Source: Streptomyces bluensis
Lineage (GTDB): Bacteria; Actinomycetota; Actinomycetes; Streptomycetales; Streptomycetaceae
Reading direction: 5' to 3'
Length of the DNA stretch: 64,000 bases
Assembly: GCF_014650715.1 (NCBI RefSeq)
Contig: NZ_BMVM01000022.1
Coordinates: 38,946 to 102,945, forward strand
Shown here: positions 52,837 to 61,296 of the stretch, piece after piece
Numbering within the stretch: the stretch's first letter is position 1
Layout of the letters: the number at the start of each line of letters is the position of its first letter
Made by a program: the position numbers and the translations under genes
Notes under the pieces: model-generated
Told to the model about the DNA's origin: nothing
Seen by the model: the letters and a program-made list of their open reading frames with translations, nothing else
The model's database searches: none

Positions 52837-52868
52837 TCGAATCCGACAACTTCAGAGAGCCTAGTGAA
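52837..52868 (-). repeat. Right inverted repeat of the 7.1-kb element
   Basis: TCGAATCCGACAAC, eight bases, then GCCTAGTGAA: inverse of the left end at 45774-45803. GGGT GGGC follows, continuing the interrupted kinase gene. Confidence 0.8.
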
Positions 52869-52870
52869 GG

Positions 52871-53215
52871 GTGGGCAACGTCGTACGTACGATGGACGGG
52901 CCGGTACTGCTGGACTTCGAGCGTGCCTCCGTCGGGCCGCCAGAATGGGATCTGGTGTCCATCGCGGTCAAGGTGTCCACGACCGCCACCGTCACCGCAG
53001 CGGAGTATGCCGAGTTCTGTTCTGCGTACGGCATAGACGTCACGCAGTGGGAGGGGTACCACCTACTCGCTGGAGCCCGTGAGTTGCGCATGACTACTTA
53101 CGCGGCCCAGCACGCCGCAACGCGCCCCGTGTGGCAAGCCGAGGCACAGTACCGCGTCGACTGCCTGCGCGGCCGTGCCGAGCCGCGTCCCTGGAGCTGG
53201 AAAGGGATCATGTGA
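52871..53215 (+). pseudogene. APH-fold kinase, 3' half (split by insertion)
   Basis: The frame GNVVRTMDGPVLLDFERASV continues to RGRAEPRPWSWKGIM: the C-lobe after the catalytic HGDAWV. It matches the C-terminal half of the intact paralogue (LLDLERFSVGRPEWDLV). It is the missing part of the gene at 45233. The stop overlaps the ATG of the next gene (TGATG), the native coupling before insertion. Confidence 0.85.
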
Positions 53216-53781
53216 TGTATTACATGCATCCGGTCGGGCGTTCTAGCCCACGCCTTGTTGTGCGTGAGCTCGCCCTTGAGGACGTGGATGCGGTGCTGGC
53301 CATCTACGGCAGCCCCGAAGCTACGGAGCACCTGTCGTTCGAACCGCGTAGCCGTGAAGAGGTGGCCCAGATGGTGGCCAGGTCGATTGCCTCGGCGAGA
53401 GCGACTCCGCGCATCGAATACGCGCTCGCCGTCATCGAACGGGACACGAACGAGCTGATCGGGTTCGGCCGTCTCGCTGCCGATCCGCATCAGCAGCGCG
53501 GAGCCACCATGGGCTTCGCATTGCGTCCAGATGCCTGGGGCGTCGGATACGGCGTGGAGATGGTGCGGTTGCTGCTCAGCGTCGGGTTCGACGATTTGGG
53601 TCTTCACCGCATCTGGGGAGCGCGATCTCCTCTTAACGACGCATCGGCCAAGACGATGGCGGCTGTCGGCATGGTTGAGGAAGGAGTGATCCGAGAGCAC
53701 GTCCTGAAAGCTGGCAGATGGCGGGACTCCGTCGTGCACGCGATCCTCGATCGAGAGTGGCAGTCCACCACGCCGGTGTAG
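53215..53781 (+). CDS. GNAT acetyltransferase, RimJ/RimL-like
   Basis: The protein has 188 aa. The pattern VVRELALEDVDAVLAIYGSP, GFALRPDAWGVGYGVEMVRL (acetyl-CoA loop) and GLHRIWGARSPLNDASAKTM is typical of ribosomal-protein-alanine acetyltransferase relatives. It was originally coupled to the kinase gene upstream (TGATG); the insertion now separates it from that promoter, so it may be poorly expressed. Confidence 0.85.
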   Translation: MYYMHPVGRSSPRLVVRELALEDVDAVLAIYGSPEATEHLSFEPRSREEVAQMVARSIASARATPRIEYALAVIERDTNELIGFGRLAADPHQQRGATMGFALRPDAWGVGYGVEMVRLLLSVGFDDLGLHRIWGARSPLNDASAKTMAAVGMVEEGVIREHVLKAGRWRDSVVHAILDREWQSTTPV

Positions 53782-53991
53782 GACTCCTTCATGCGCTGGC
53801 TGGGTCGCACCAACTCGCCCTTCGCTGACGGTCATCGGGATTCTGCTGCACGGTGCGCTACGCGGCGGCTCGTTTCGGCCCCGACGGCCGGTGACGGGCC
53901 CGCGTGGCTCTGCCAGCACTTCCTGGCCCCTCTTGGCAAGCTGACGCGCGGGGATAGTCAGGACCGTTGAAGCTACCCGCGGCTGTTCACC

Positions 53992-54762
53992 TCATGTACT
54001 GGTGCCGGTGGTGAGAGCCAGGGCGTGCGCGCGGACTCCCGGGTCGGTGGCCAGAGCCGCATCGGCGAGGAGGTGGATGCGCCAGTACAGGTCCAGGCGC
54101 TGCTGATCGGCTGGGGCGTGCCCATGGCTGAGCACGGGAAGAGATGAGAGCAGACGCAGACGTACGGCGAGGCGGGCGAGGTCGGACACCGGGTCGCCGA
54201 AAGCGGCGAGTTCCCAGTCCAGCAGGAGCCGTGGACCCTCTGGGACGCGGACCAGGTGCCCGGGCTGGAGGTCGTGGTGGAGCAGCCGGGGCTCGATCTC
54301 GAGATTCACTTGGTCGAGGTCTCGGCGGAGGGCTGCTGCGGCAGTAGCGAGATCGGGTGCGGCGGCTGTGTAGAGGTTCATGCGGTCGTGGAGGTAGTCG
54401 CGCCAGGTGTGGTGGCGGGTGGCTCCGGCGAGGCGCCCGAAGTGGGTTCCGGGGATGGCGTGGACTGTGGCGAGGGGGCCGGCGAATTCATCCAGGAACT
54501 GGTCGGCGGGGACAGGCTCGGCCTGGACGGCGCTCTGGGCGGTCCAGGCCGGCTGCCTATCGACGTCGGCGTGCAGCAGGCGAGGGCTGGGGGCCCGGTG
54601 GTAGGTGAGGAGGGCGAGGGCGGCGGCCTCGTTGGCGGCGCGGGCCGGGTCGCTGTAGTGCTTGAGGATGTATGGCTCGCGCCCGCCGATGTACCAGACG
54701 CGGTTGGCCTGGCCGGTGGTGATTTCGGTGGCACCGTCGGGGACGCGGCCGTCGATCCTCAT
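53992..54762 (-). CDS. APH-fold kinase with altered catalytic loop
   Basis: The protein has 256 aa; the ATG at 54762 is two bases behind the Nudix stop. The N-lobe (NRVWYIGGREPYILKHYSDP) has the ATP-binding Lys. The catalytic loop reads HHDLQPGH: Gly and the metal-binding Asn of HGDxxxxN are both His. LLLDWELAAFGDPVSDLARL replaces the DFG-like segment with an intact Asp. So it may be an active kinase with unusual metal binding or a weak one. Last gene of the glycosyltransferase operon. Confidence 0.75.
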   Translation of the reverse strand: MRIDGRVPDGATEITTGQANRVWYIGGREPYILKHYSDPARAANEAAALALLTYHRAPSPRLLHADVDRQPAWTAQSAVQAEPVPADQFLDEFAGPLATVHAIPGTHFGRLAGATRHHTWRDYLHDRMNLYTAAAPDLATAAAALRRDLDQVNLEIEPRLLHHDLQPGHLVRVPEGPRLLLDWELAAFGDPVSDLARLAVRLRLLSSLPVLSHGHAPADQQRLDLYWRIHLLADAALATDPGVRAHALALTTGTST

Positions 54763-54764
54763 AG

Positions 54765-55247
54765 TCAGGCGATGTCGCCGAGGTAGCGGGTGGGGGGCTC
54801 GCTGTGGGCGAGGTCGGCGATCGGTCCCCGCAGGCCCTGGGGCAGGAGGTTGAGGCCGGTCACCTTCTCCAGTTCCACCCATTCCAGCCCGGTCTGCACG
54901 TCGTCTTCTGCGTGGCCGCCGAGCTGGCCCGGGTCGCCTTCGGGCCGGCACAGGAAGATCGCTTCAACCCGGTGGTCCTCCGGGGCGCCGCCGTGATGGG
55001 CGCCGATGTACTCGCGCAGCCACAGTAGGCGATCGGGCGTGACGTCCAGGCCGGTCTCTTCGTGGACCTCGCGGCGGACCGTGGTGTCGAGGGCCTCGCC
55101 GGGGTGCTGGCCTCCGCCGGGAAGGAAGTAGCAGTCCTGTCCATCCCAGTGGGCGCGCTGGAGGAGGACGTGGCCGTCATGGAGGACGACGGCCTTGGCG
55201 GCGTTGCGGACGGTCGCGGTAACGGTTTCAGCCACGGGGGCTCCCAT
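54765..55247 (-). CDS. Nudix hydrolase
   Basis: The protein has 160 aa with a textbook Nudix box: GGGQHPGEALDTTVRREVHE followed by ETGL. The N-terminal strand KAVVLHDGHVLLQRAHW and the C-terminal GLEWVELEKV are typical of the MutT/ADP-ribose-pyrophosphatase type. It is followed almost directly by the kinase gene and preceded, 22 bases away, by the family 2 glycosyltransferase gene. Confidence 0.85.
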   Translation of the reverse strand: MGAPVAETVTATVRNAAKAVVLHDGHVLLQRAHWDGQDCYFLPGGGQHPGEALDTTVRREVHEETGLDVTPDRLLWLREYIGAHHGGAPEDHRVEAIFLCRPEGDPGQLGGHAEDDVQTGLEWVELEKVTGLNLLPQGLRGPIADLAHSEPPTRYLGDIA

Positions 55248-55269
55248 TCTTGCTCGGGGGTTGAGGTGT

Positions 55270-56859
55270 TCAGCGTTCAGTCTTACCGAAGCCGAGGCGG
55301 TGTCCGGTGGCCTTGGCCCAGATCAGCCGCCAGGGCCCGGCCAGCCGGATGAAGGGCTGGAAGGGGCTGGTCGCGACGAGCGCGATCGGACGCGCTGGGG
55401 CAGCGAACGGGGTTGGCTCGGTGGTGGCGGGCGGGATAACGCGGTGGTGCAGAGCCGGTGCCAGGGCGAGCAGCCGGGCGGTGGTGATGGGGCCGTGAAG
55501 GAGGACGCCGGCTGCGGCGAGTCCGGCCCAGAGGGGGCCTGCCCACCAGGCGCTGGCCACGGCGGCGGTTAGCAGCGGTGCGCCGAGGAGCCAGGCGGCT
55601 TCGTCCGTCCACTCCCGCAGTATCAGGGCGGCCCTGGCCGACCGGGGCAGGGTGCTGGGCAGGTGGGCGACCTCTCGGGCGTGGCGGTCGGGACGGGCGG
55701 AGGCGGTGAAGGCGAGCGCATGGAGGTTGGTCAGGCCGGCGGTGTCGGTGTAGGGCTCGTCGAGGACCAGGGCGGTGGATGGTGCGAAGTGGGCGCCGAG
55801 GAGGGAGAGGCGGTGCCCGGTGCCGAGGTCTTCCATCGGTTCGGGGAAACCGTCCAGATGGCGCAGGGCCGGGAGGTGGACGGCCATGCCGCACCCGACG
55901 GCGTACACCATCGGCCGCAGCCACATCCGGACCGGTTCCGGGATCCGGGAGCGGGTGAGCCACTGGTGGAGGCGTACGCGGGCGAGTTCGACGCCGAGGG
56001 AGCGCCGCAGCTGGTAGACCCACTCCTCGGTCAGCAGGAGGCCGGCGATGCCGCGGGGGAAGGGGCGGCGGGTGAGCAGAGGGAGCCGCTGTTGCTGGAT
56101 CAGTGCCGGCATTCGGTCGGTGAGTGTCCGGTGGGTTGCGGCGGCGTCGGCGAAGGCGGTCAGGGTGGCTGCGTCGGGGACGGCGTCGGCGTCGTAGACG
56201 AGGATGAACGTGTCGTGGGCGTGGGCGTCCTCGCGCCAGCCGAGTGGCCCGAGCACGTCGGGGAGGCGGTCGAGGGCGAAGTTGAGCTGTCCGGGCTTTC
56301 GGCCGCCGACGTCGGGCTGGTGCAGGTGCACCAGCGGCAGCCCGCTCGTGGGGCCGGTGGTCAGCGCGGTCACGATGTCGGCGGTGCTCGGCTCGGCGTC
56401 GAACTGCTTAGCCAGCACTGCCAGGCGTTCGTCGGGCGGGGTGGTGTTGACGGTGGCGGCAACGGCGGGGCAACGGGCGGCGGGGAAGAGTCCCCGCAGA
56501 TGGGATGGCGTCAGTGTGGGCAGCGCGGCGAGCTCCGCCAGGCGGGCGCGGTGTTGGGCGCGGGCGGTGTGCTCGCGTTCGGTGGTGATGACCGCGACGG
56601 CGGCCCGGCCGGTGGGGTAGTCGAGCCCGGTGAACGCGGCGATCGACTGGGCGGCGACGGCTTGTTCGCGGAGCATTGGTAGCAGCACCACCAGCCACGG
56701 CGCTTCCTTATCCTCGTCGGCGGGGCGGCGGTGGGCGGGGGCGGACAGCAGCCACTGTGCACTCACCTCGACAGCGATGGCGGCCCAGCTCGCGCGGGCC
56801 AGCAGCCCGGTCACGAGAGCGGGCACCACAACGTCCAACCACACGTCGACGGCGCTCAT
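55270..56859 (-). CDS. Family 2 glycosyltransferase with C-terminal membrane segments
   Basis: The protein has 529 aa. A GT-A type domain is seen: PWLVVLLPMLREQAVAAQS, then HDTFILVYDADAVPDAATL with the DxD motif (DAD), and PMEDLGTGHRLSLLGAHF in the acceptor part. A first hydrophobic stretch lies at about 8-35 and two more near 440-480 (LLGAPLLTAAVASAWWAGPL). This resembles membrane-bound transferases such as the mycofactocin GT. The start overlaps the stop of the next transferase gene (ATGA). Substrate unknown. Confidence 0.8.
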   Translation of the reverse strand: MSAVDVWLDVVVPALVTGLLARASWAAIAVEVSAQWLLSAPAHRRPADEDKEAPWLVVLLPMLREQAVAAQSIAAFTGLDYPTGRAAVAVITTEREHTARAQHRARLAELAALPTLTPSHLRGLFPAARCPAVAATVNTTPPDERLAVLAKQFDAEPSTADIVTALTTGPTSGLPLVHLHQPDVGGRKPGQLNFALDRLPDVLGPLGWREDAHAHDTFILVYDADAVPDAATLTAFADAAATHRTLTDRMPALIQQQRLPLLTRRPFPRGIAGLLLTEEWVYQLRRSLGVELARVRLHQWLTRSRIPEPVRMWLRPMVYAVGCGMAVHLPALRHLDGFPEPMEDLGTGHRLSLLGAHFAPSTALVLDEPYTDTAGLTNLHALAFTASARPDRHAREVAHLPSTLPRSARAALILREWTDEAAWLLGAPLLTAAVASAWWAGPLWAGLAAAGVLLHGPITTARLLALAPALHHRVIPPATTEPTPFAAPARPIALVATSPFQPFIRLAGPWRLIWAKATGHRLGFGKTER

Positions 56860-57875
56860 CCTTCCCCCAGCAACTGGTAGACGGTGCGCACTTGGTCGGC
56901 GACCAGCGGCCAGGCGAAGCACTCGGCCCGCTCCCGGGCGGCCATGCGTCGTGCGGTGTGGTCGGCGGTGCCCAGCTCGGCAAGGAGCTTGTCGGCGGCT
57001 TCGGCTGCGGCCGGGACGTTGCTGGGTGGGACGAGGACGGCTGCCGGGCCGTTTCCGGTGTAATGCCGGATACCGCCGATGTCCGTAACGACGGCTGGGG
57101 TACCGCAGGCGAGTGCTTCCAGCAGAGCGTTGTTGGCGCTCGCCCCGGTCAGGGGCAGCAGTAAGAACGCAGCCCGCCGGTACAGGCCGATCAGTTCCTG
57201 TTCGCTGATCCCTTCGAGGATGCGGGCGGCCGGGTGCCAGGGGCGGGAGGCGGCCTGCCGGGTGACGACGGTCAGCTCGATCTCCTCGCCGTGGCGGCGG
57301 TGCAGGAGGTGGTGGACGGCGTCGAGGGTGTCGAAGTCGCGCAGCCACCAGCCGACGGTCAGCACCAGTGGACGGCCGGGCTCCGGTGACGCGGCGGCGG
57401 GGGTGAAGGCTGTGGTGTCGATGCCGTGCGGCACCAGGTGCACGCGCTCGTCCGGGAGCAGGTTGCAGAAGAACGCCTGCTGATGGGAGTCGAGGACGAT
57501 GATCTGATCGGCCCGCGAAGCTAGGCGCTGCCATACCCGCATCGGCAGCAGCCGTGCGAGTTGGTCGGGCGGCTGGTGGTAGGTGACGGCCGTCGGGCCG
57601 GTGCGGTGCCGGGAGAACCAGAACTGCTCGTCCCCGTACAAGACGTGCGCGGGCTGGCGGGAGGCGAGGACGCGCAGGTCTGTGGCGAAGTGCTTGGCCG
57701 GGTAGAACGGTAGAGGGCACTGTGGGCCGAGCACGCGGTGGGCGGCCGTGAAGGCCAGCCGCGCGCCCCGGTGTCGAGGCGGGGTGATGCGGCGAACTTC
57801 GGGCAGGTGGTCCAGCAGGCGGTCGTAGCCGCCGTTGGTGGTGTGCCAGGGCACGCGGACGACGGAGGCGATCAC
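56856..57875 (-). CDS. Family 1/4 (GT-B) glycosyltransferase
   Basis: The protein has 339 aa from GTG 57875, which has GAGAGG eight bases upstream. The C-terminal Rossmann half has the E-x7-E pattern (GASANNALLEALACGTPAVV) and LPLTG; the N-terminal half has VHLVPHGIDTTAF as the linker typical of GT4 enzymes. Acceptor and sugar are unknown. It is coupled to the GT2 gene and lies five bases behind the small ATPase gene. Confidence 0.85.
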   Translation of the reverse strand: MIASVVRVPWHTTNGGYDRLLDHLPEVRRITPPRHRGARLAFTAAHRVLGPQCPLPFYPAKHFATDLRVLASRQPAHVLYGDEQFWFSRHRTGPTAVTYHQPPDQLARLLPMRVWQRLASRADQIIVLDSHQQAFFCNLLPDERVHLVPHGIDTTAFTPAAASPEPGRPLVLTVGWWLRDFDTLDAVHHLLHRRHGEEIELTVVTRQAASRPWHPAARILEGISEQELIGLYRRAAFLLLPLTGASANNALLEALACGTPAVVTDIGGIRHYTGNGPAAVLVPPSNVPAAAEAADKLLAELGTADHTARRMAARERAECFAWPLVADQVRTVYQLLGEG

Positions 57876-57880
57876 GCGCG

Positions 57881-58432
57881 TCACCTCTCTGTTGCGGGCA
57901 GCAGGTCGAGCCGGCGCAGCTGCGCAGTGATGGCAGAGGGCCGGTCGAGGCGCACCACAGTCAGGTCGGCCGTGCGGTCGGGGTGGAGCCGCTCGGACCA
58001 GCGGCGGCGGTGCCGGTGGTGGTGCAGAGGTCCCCAGCGCAGGATGGAATCCGGGGCCAGCAGGTGGCGGAAGGTCTCCCGGTTTCCGGCGAACAGCTCT
58101 TCGCCGGTGGCGGCCCGGCGCAGCGAGCGGTTGACCAGCCGGGGCAGACAGATCCGCAGCGGCAAATCGAGCCACAGCACCAGCTCGGCGCGGTCCAGGA
58201 GCATCTTGGCGACCTCGCCGCCGTAGTTGCCGTCCGCGATCCACGCCGGTCCAGCGAGGCGGTCACGGACGCCTTTGTGGAAGACGGGCGTGTCCAGGGG
58301 AGTCCAGTCGGGACCCCAGAACAGCTCGTCAAGGTCGATGCCAGGCAGACCGGTGTGCGCGGAGATCGCTGCGGACAGCGTCGACTTGCCCGAGGCAACC
58401 GGTCCGACCACGGCTATGCGGCTTGGGGTCAC
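57881..58432 (-). CDS. Small P-loop ATPase (FlaR/adenylate-kinase-like)
   Basis: The protein has 183 aa. The P-loop is GPVASGKST near residue 10, followed by LDELFWGPDW and WIADGNYGG, the pattern of FlaR-like (topology modulation) small kinases. LVLWLDLPLRICLPRLVNR is the second conserved block. The function is probably phosphorylation of a small molecule or nucleotide. It overlaps the HPr-kinase-like gene by four bases. Confidence 0.8.
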   Translation of the reverse strand: MTPSRIAVVGPVASGKSTLSAAISAHTGLPGIDLDELFWGPDWTPLDTPVFHKGVRDRLAGPAWIADGNYGGEVAKMLLDRAELVLWLDLPLRICLPRLVNRSLRRAATGEELFAGNRETFRHLLAPDSILRWGPLHHHRHRRRWSERLHPDRTADLTVVRLDRPSAITAQLRRLDLLPATER

Positions 58433-59523
58433 AGGAGCCTCCCCGCCACGGTGTCGGCGATCCGCTCCAACAGGTCAGGACTGTGCACGCCGGCCGTGAT
58501 CGCGAGGACCGGCACTGTGGCGATGAGTCTCTCGATGAGGGCGGCGGCTTGGCAGGCCAGGTCCTCCACCGGCCGGGTCCGGACGGCGAACCATGGCTGG
58601 CGCCAGTCCTCGTCGTACGGGGTGCAGCAGGCCGCGGCAAGAGCGGTGCGGGCCTGCTCCGCGCCGAGGACACGGCTGCTCAGGCTCTGGTCTTCCTCGC
58701 TGAGCTGTGGGATGACGACGAGCCGCAGTCGCGCCATCTCCTGTACGCGAGAGGAGAAGGCGCGGGCGAACTCGCGTGGAGTCAGGGCCGCTTTCCGGGT
58801 GCTGCCAAAGGCGTCGGGCAGCGTGTGCGGGTTCGGCAGGCCCGCGCGCGGGGCGACTGCGGACAGGGTCCCGCCGCCGATCCGGACGGAGATCGGCACT
58901 CCGGCCACCACGCTGGCGTCGGCGGTGACCAGCGCCCGGTCGGAGGCGATCAGGTCGGCCCCGCGGTGGGCGGCCAGCGCGGTCAGCACGGTGGTCTTGC
59001 CCGCCCGGGAGGGACCGGCGATGAGCACACCATGGTCGTCGTGGGCAGCGGCTGCGGCGTGAAAGGAGGTTAAGCCGCGACTCTCGGCGCAGCGCAGGAC
59101 GACCTCGCGGACGGCACGCATCAGGTATCGCTCGCCGCCCTCGGCGCCAGGTTTCAGCAGCACGGTCAGCCGGCCTGCCGCATCCCGGGCGTAGAGGTGG
59201 TCCTGGGGCAGGTGCGTGTCCGGGCCGGGCTGCCACCAGGTGATCTGGTCGAGCTGGCAGGAAAGGTACGGCTCGCTGCGGAACGGCACCACGGTCAGCG
59301 ACTCGGCGCCCCCGGCGCGGGCCATCTGGTCTTGGAAGCAGTCCGCGTCCTGACGCACCCGGACCGTCGTCTCTTCCCCGCACGGTGGGGCGAGCTGGTG
59401 CTCGGGAACGAAGGCCCGAAGGTACCGCTCTTGGGCGGCGTCGAAGGTGACGTCGGTGACGACCTGGAAGCGGTGTCCGGCGAATAGAACCGTGGACGTC
59501 TTCGCGCCGGTCACGACCGGCAC
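58429..59523 (-). CDS. HPr-kinase-like protein
   Basis: The protein has 364 aa. The P-loop GPSRAGKT is at 170-177, preceded by FHAAAAAHDDHGVLIAG and followed by GADLIASDRALVTADASV, the layout of HPr serine kinase relatives found in RiPP and lasso-peptide clusters. Some such kinases phosphorylate a peptide. The N-terminal 150 residues are a separate beta-rich part. It overlaps the flavoprotein gene by 13 bases. Confidence 0.8.
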   Translation of the reverse strand: MPVVTGAKTSTVLFAGHRFQVVTDVTFDAAQERYLRAFVPEHQLAPPCGEETTVRVRQDADCFQDQMARAGGAESLTVVPFRSEPYLSCQLDQITWWQPGPDTHLPQDHLYARDAAGRLTVLLKPGAEGGERYLMRAVREVVLRCAESRGLTSFHAAAAAHDDHGVLIAGPSRAGKTTVLTALAAHRGADLIASDRALVTADASVVAGVPISVRIGGGTLSAVAPRAGLPNPHTLPDAFGSTRKAALTPREFARAFSSRVQEMARLRLVVIPQLSEEDQSLSSRVLGAEQARTALAAACCTPYDEDWRQPWFAVRTRPVEDLACQAAALIERLIATVPVLAITAGVHSPDLLERIADTVAGRLL

Positions 59524-60938
59524 TCCACCCGGACCGCGGACAGGTCGGGTGCGGAGGCGAGGAGTTCCTCGCGCGTCCCGTTCAGCAGGCGGCGGGCGAT
59601 GTCAATGCCCATCTTGACCGCGTGGTCCATGTTGCCGATCTCGTAGCGCCAGGTCCCGAAACGGCCCCGGGGGTAGATGCCATGGGCTTCCATCCACGGC
59701 ACTACCTGCGCCAAGACTTCGTCTCGCCCCAGGGTGGGGACCGGGTAGGCGTACGGGATCACCTCGACATGGGTGCTGGCGAGCGGCGCCTGCTCGGGCA
59801 CCAGGCCGTGACGGCGCAGCGCCTGGTCGCAGGAGCGGACCAGAGCATGGCGGTCGAGGCCCTGGCCGGGGGTGAGGGAGGTCTCGGTCATCCAGGCGCT
59901 GTAGGTGCCCGTGTCGGCGCCGGGGACGTTGGCGGGCGCGTACTTGCTGAAGTTCGTGGCCCGGTAGAAGGGGATGTCGGGCTGCGGGAAGTAGAGCCAG
60001 GACCGGCTGTCGGTGGTCGGTGTCTGGTAGCCCAGGCCGACCATGGCCACGGTGGTGTGCCGCAGGCTCCGGGCGGCCGTCCGGAGCGAGGCCGGGCAGG
60101 TGGCGGTCATGGCGGCGAGCTGGTCCAGCGGGCCGGTGGCCACCAGGTGGTCGAAGCCGACCTTCTTGCCCCCGGCGAGGATGACGGTGCGGGTGCCGGG
60201 ATCGATGGCGACTACGTTCGCCTGGGTGCGCAGGCGGCTGGCGTCGATGCGGGCGGCGAGCCGGCGCCAGATCTCGCCGGTGCCGCCGGACGCGGGGAAG
60301 GCGAAGGTGGCGTTAGGGCCCCACCGGCGCGCGGGTACGGTACCGACGAACGCGGCCAGGATCTCTTCGACGTCGACGGGGGCCACCCGCTCGGCGACCC
60401 ACGCAGAACCCATGTCCTCAAGCGGCGTTGCCCAGACTTTGGTGTTGTATGGGGCGAAAAAACGGTCCACCAGGGCCTGCCCGTACACGGTGCCCAGCCA
60501 CGTCGCGAAGTCCGCCGGGGCTGCGGATCCCCCGCTGTCGTCGGGGCGTGCAGCGAGAAGATCGCGAAGGCAGGCCGCGGCGTCCGGCGCCGGGAGGTGA
60601 TGGAGGTGGTGCTGGAAGGGGTAGGGCATCCATCCGTCGCCGTAGCGGATGTAGGAGGAGCGGTCGTGGTGCAGCAGCTCCTCGGTGGTGAACAGTTCGG
60701 CCAGCAGCCGGTCGAACTCGCCGAAGTGGGAGAAGACCACGTGGCCGCCCAGGTCCCACGTGAAATCGGCCGCGTCCACAACGGAGGAGGCGAGCCCGCC
60801 TGGGGCGGACGAGGACTCCAGCAGCAGGAAGTCGCGGTGCCCGAAGCGGGTCAGCTCGTCGGCGCAGGCCAGACCGCATGGTCCAGCCCCGAGTATGACG
60901 ATCCGGCCGGTGTCTGGCGCGTGCGCGGGGTGGGGCAT
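59511..60938 (-). CDS. UDP-galactopyranose-mutase-like flavoprotein
   Basis: The protein has 475 aa. FAD-binding motif VILGAGPCGLACADELTRFG at about 13-32 and the UGM-like C-terminus GRFGTWRYEIGNMDHAVKMG are clear, along with TWDLGGHVVFSH and PYNTKVWATPLEDM. It may isomerise a nucleotide sugar or oxidise a sugar-linked substrate. An AAGGAGGG site precedes the ATG. It is the first large gene of the glycosyltransferase operon. Confidence 0.8.
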   Translation of the reverse strand: MPHPAHAPDTGRIVILGAGPCGLACADELTRFGHRDFLLLESSSAPGGLASSVVDAADFTWDLGGHVVFSHFGEFDRLLAELFTTEELLHHDRSSYIRYGDGWMPYPFQHHLHHLPAPDAAACLRDLLAARPDDSGGSAAPADFATWLGTVYGQALVDRFFAPYNTKVWATPLEDMGSAWVAERVAPVDVEEILAAFVGTVPARRWGPNATFAFPASGGTGEIWRRLAARIDASRLRTQANVVAIDPGTRTVILAGGKKVGFDHLVATGPLDQLAAMTATCPASLRTAARSLRHTTVAMVGLGYQTPTTDSRSWLYFPQPDIPFYRATNFSKYAPANVPGADTGTYSAWMTETSLTPGQGLDRHALVRSCDQALRRHGLVPEQAPLASTHVEVIPYAYPVPTLGRDEVLAQVVPWMEAHGIYPRGRFGTWRYEIGNMDHAVKMGIDIARRLLNGTREELLASAPDLSAVRVECRS

Positions 60939-61019
60939 GACGCCCTCCTTCGATCGGCAGATGACGTGGACACGCCCAGCAACGGGCTGGGCGGCGTTGC
61001 GACGGCGGTGACTCGCGGC

Positions 61020-61256
61020 TCAGGCGGGCGGCGAGCAGGATCGCTGCTTACCCGGGGGCAAGGGCTCAGGGAGGCGGGAGCCAGTCGAGGGGCGTGGCCC
61101 TGGAGTCAGGCCATGCAGCAGAGTGCTCAGACGGAACAGGCCGGGTCCAGCAGCGTGTACGGCAGCCTCTAGCCGGGCCGGATCCGCGCAGAGATGGTCG
61201 ATGCCAGCACGGGTGAGCTCAGTGGTGAGTTGGTTCTGGCATGATCGTGGTGTCAC
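61020..61256 (-). CDS. Small protein at the head of the glycosyltransferase operon (78 aa)
   Basis: GTG 61256 lies about 40 bases downstream of leader block 3. The product has a helical middle part (LTTELTRAGIDHLCADPARL then VHAAGPGLFRLSTLLHGLTP) and a Pro/Ser-rich C-terminus. The ribosome binding site is weak (GGGAG). With its position directly after the shared leader block it could be the first gene of the operon, possibly a peptide substrate; this is unproven. Confidence 0.4.
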   Translation of the reverse strand: MTPRSCQNQLTTELTRAGIDHLCADPARLEAAVHAAGPGLFRLSTLLHGLTPGPRPSTGSRLPEPLPPGKQRSCSPPA

Positions 61257-61296
61257 GAGACGGCGCTCCCGGGGACGAGGAATCCTGTCCAATGCC

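Larger units (their letters stand above)
45774..52868. mobile_element. 7.1-kb composite insertion splitting an APH kinase gene
   Basis: The ends are TTCACTAGGC (45774-45783) and GCCTAGTGAA (52859-52868), exact inverted repeats, with a second inverted block GTTGTCGGATTCGA (45790-45803; reverse at 52837-52850). GGGT appears on both sides as possible target duplication. Removing the element recreates an intact kinase frame. Inside lie ABC-ATPase fragments, a nested 2.7-kb element, two small membrane-protein genes, a regulator fragment, an intact APH kinase and the N-terminal part of a tyrosine-recombinase-like gene. It is probably no longer autonomous. Confidence 0.75.

Noticed and set aside
55270..57720. 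One 816-codon gene covering both glycosyltransferases
   Set aside because: The part above 56859 is an Arg/Pro-rich shadow of the GT4 gene; the true GT2 start is the ATG overlapping the GT4 stop.
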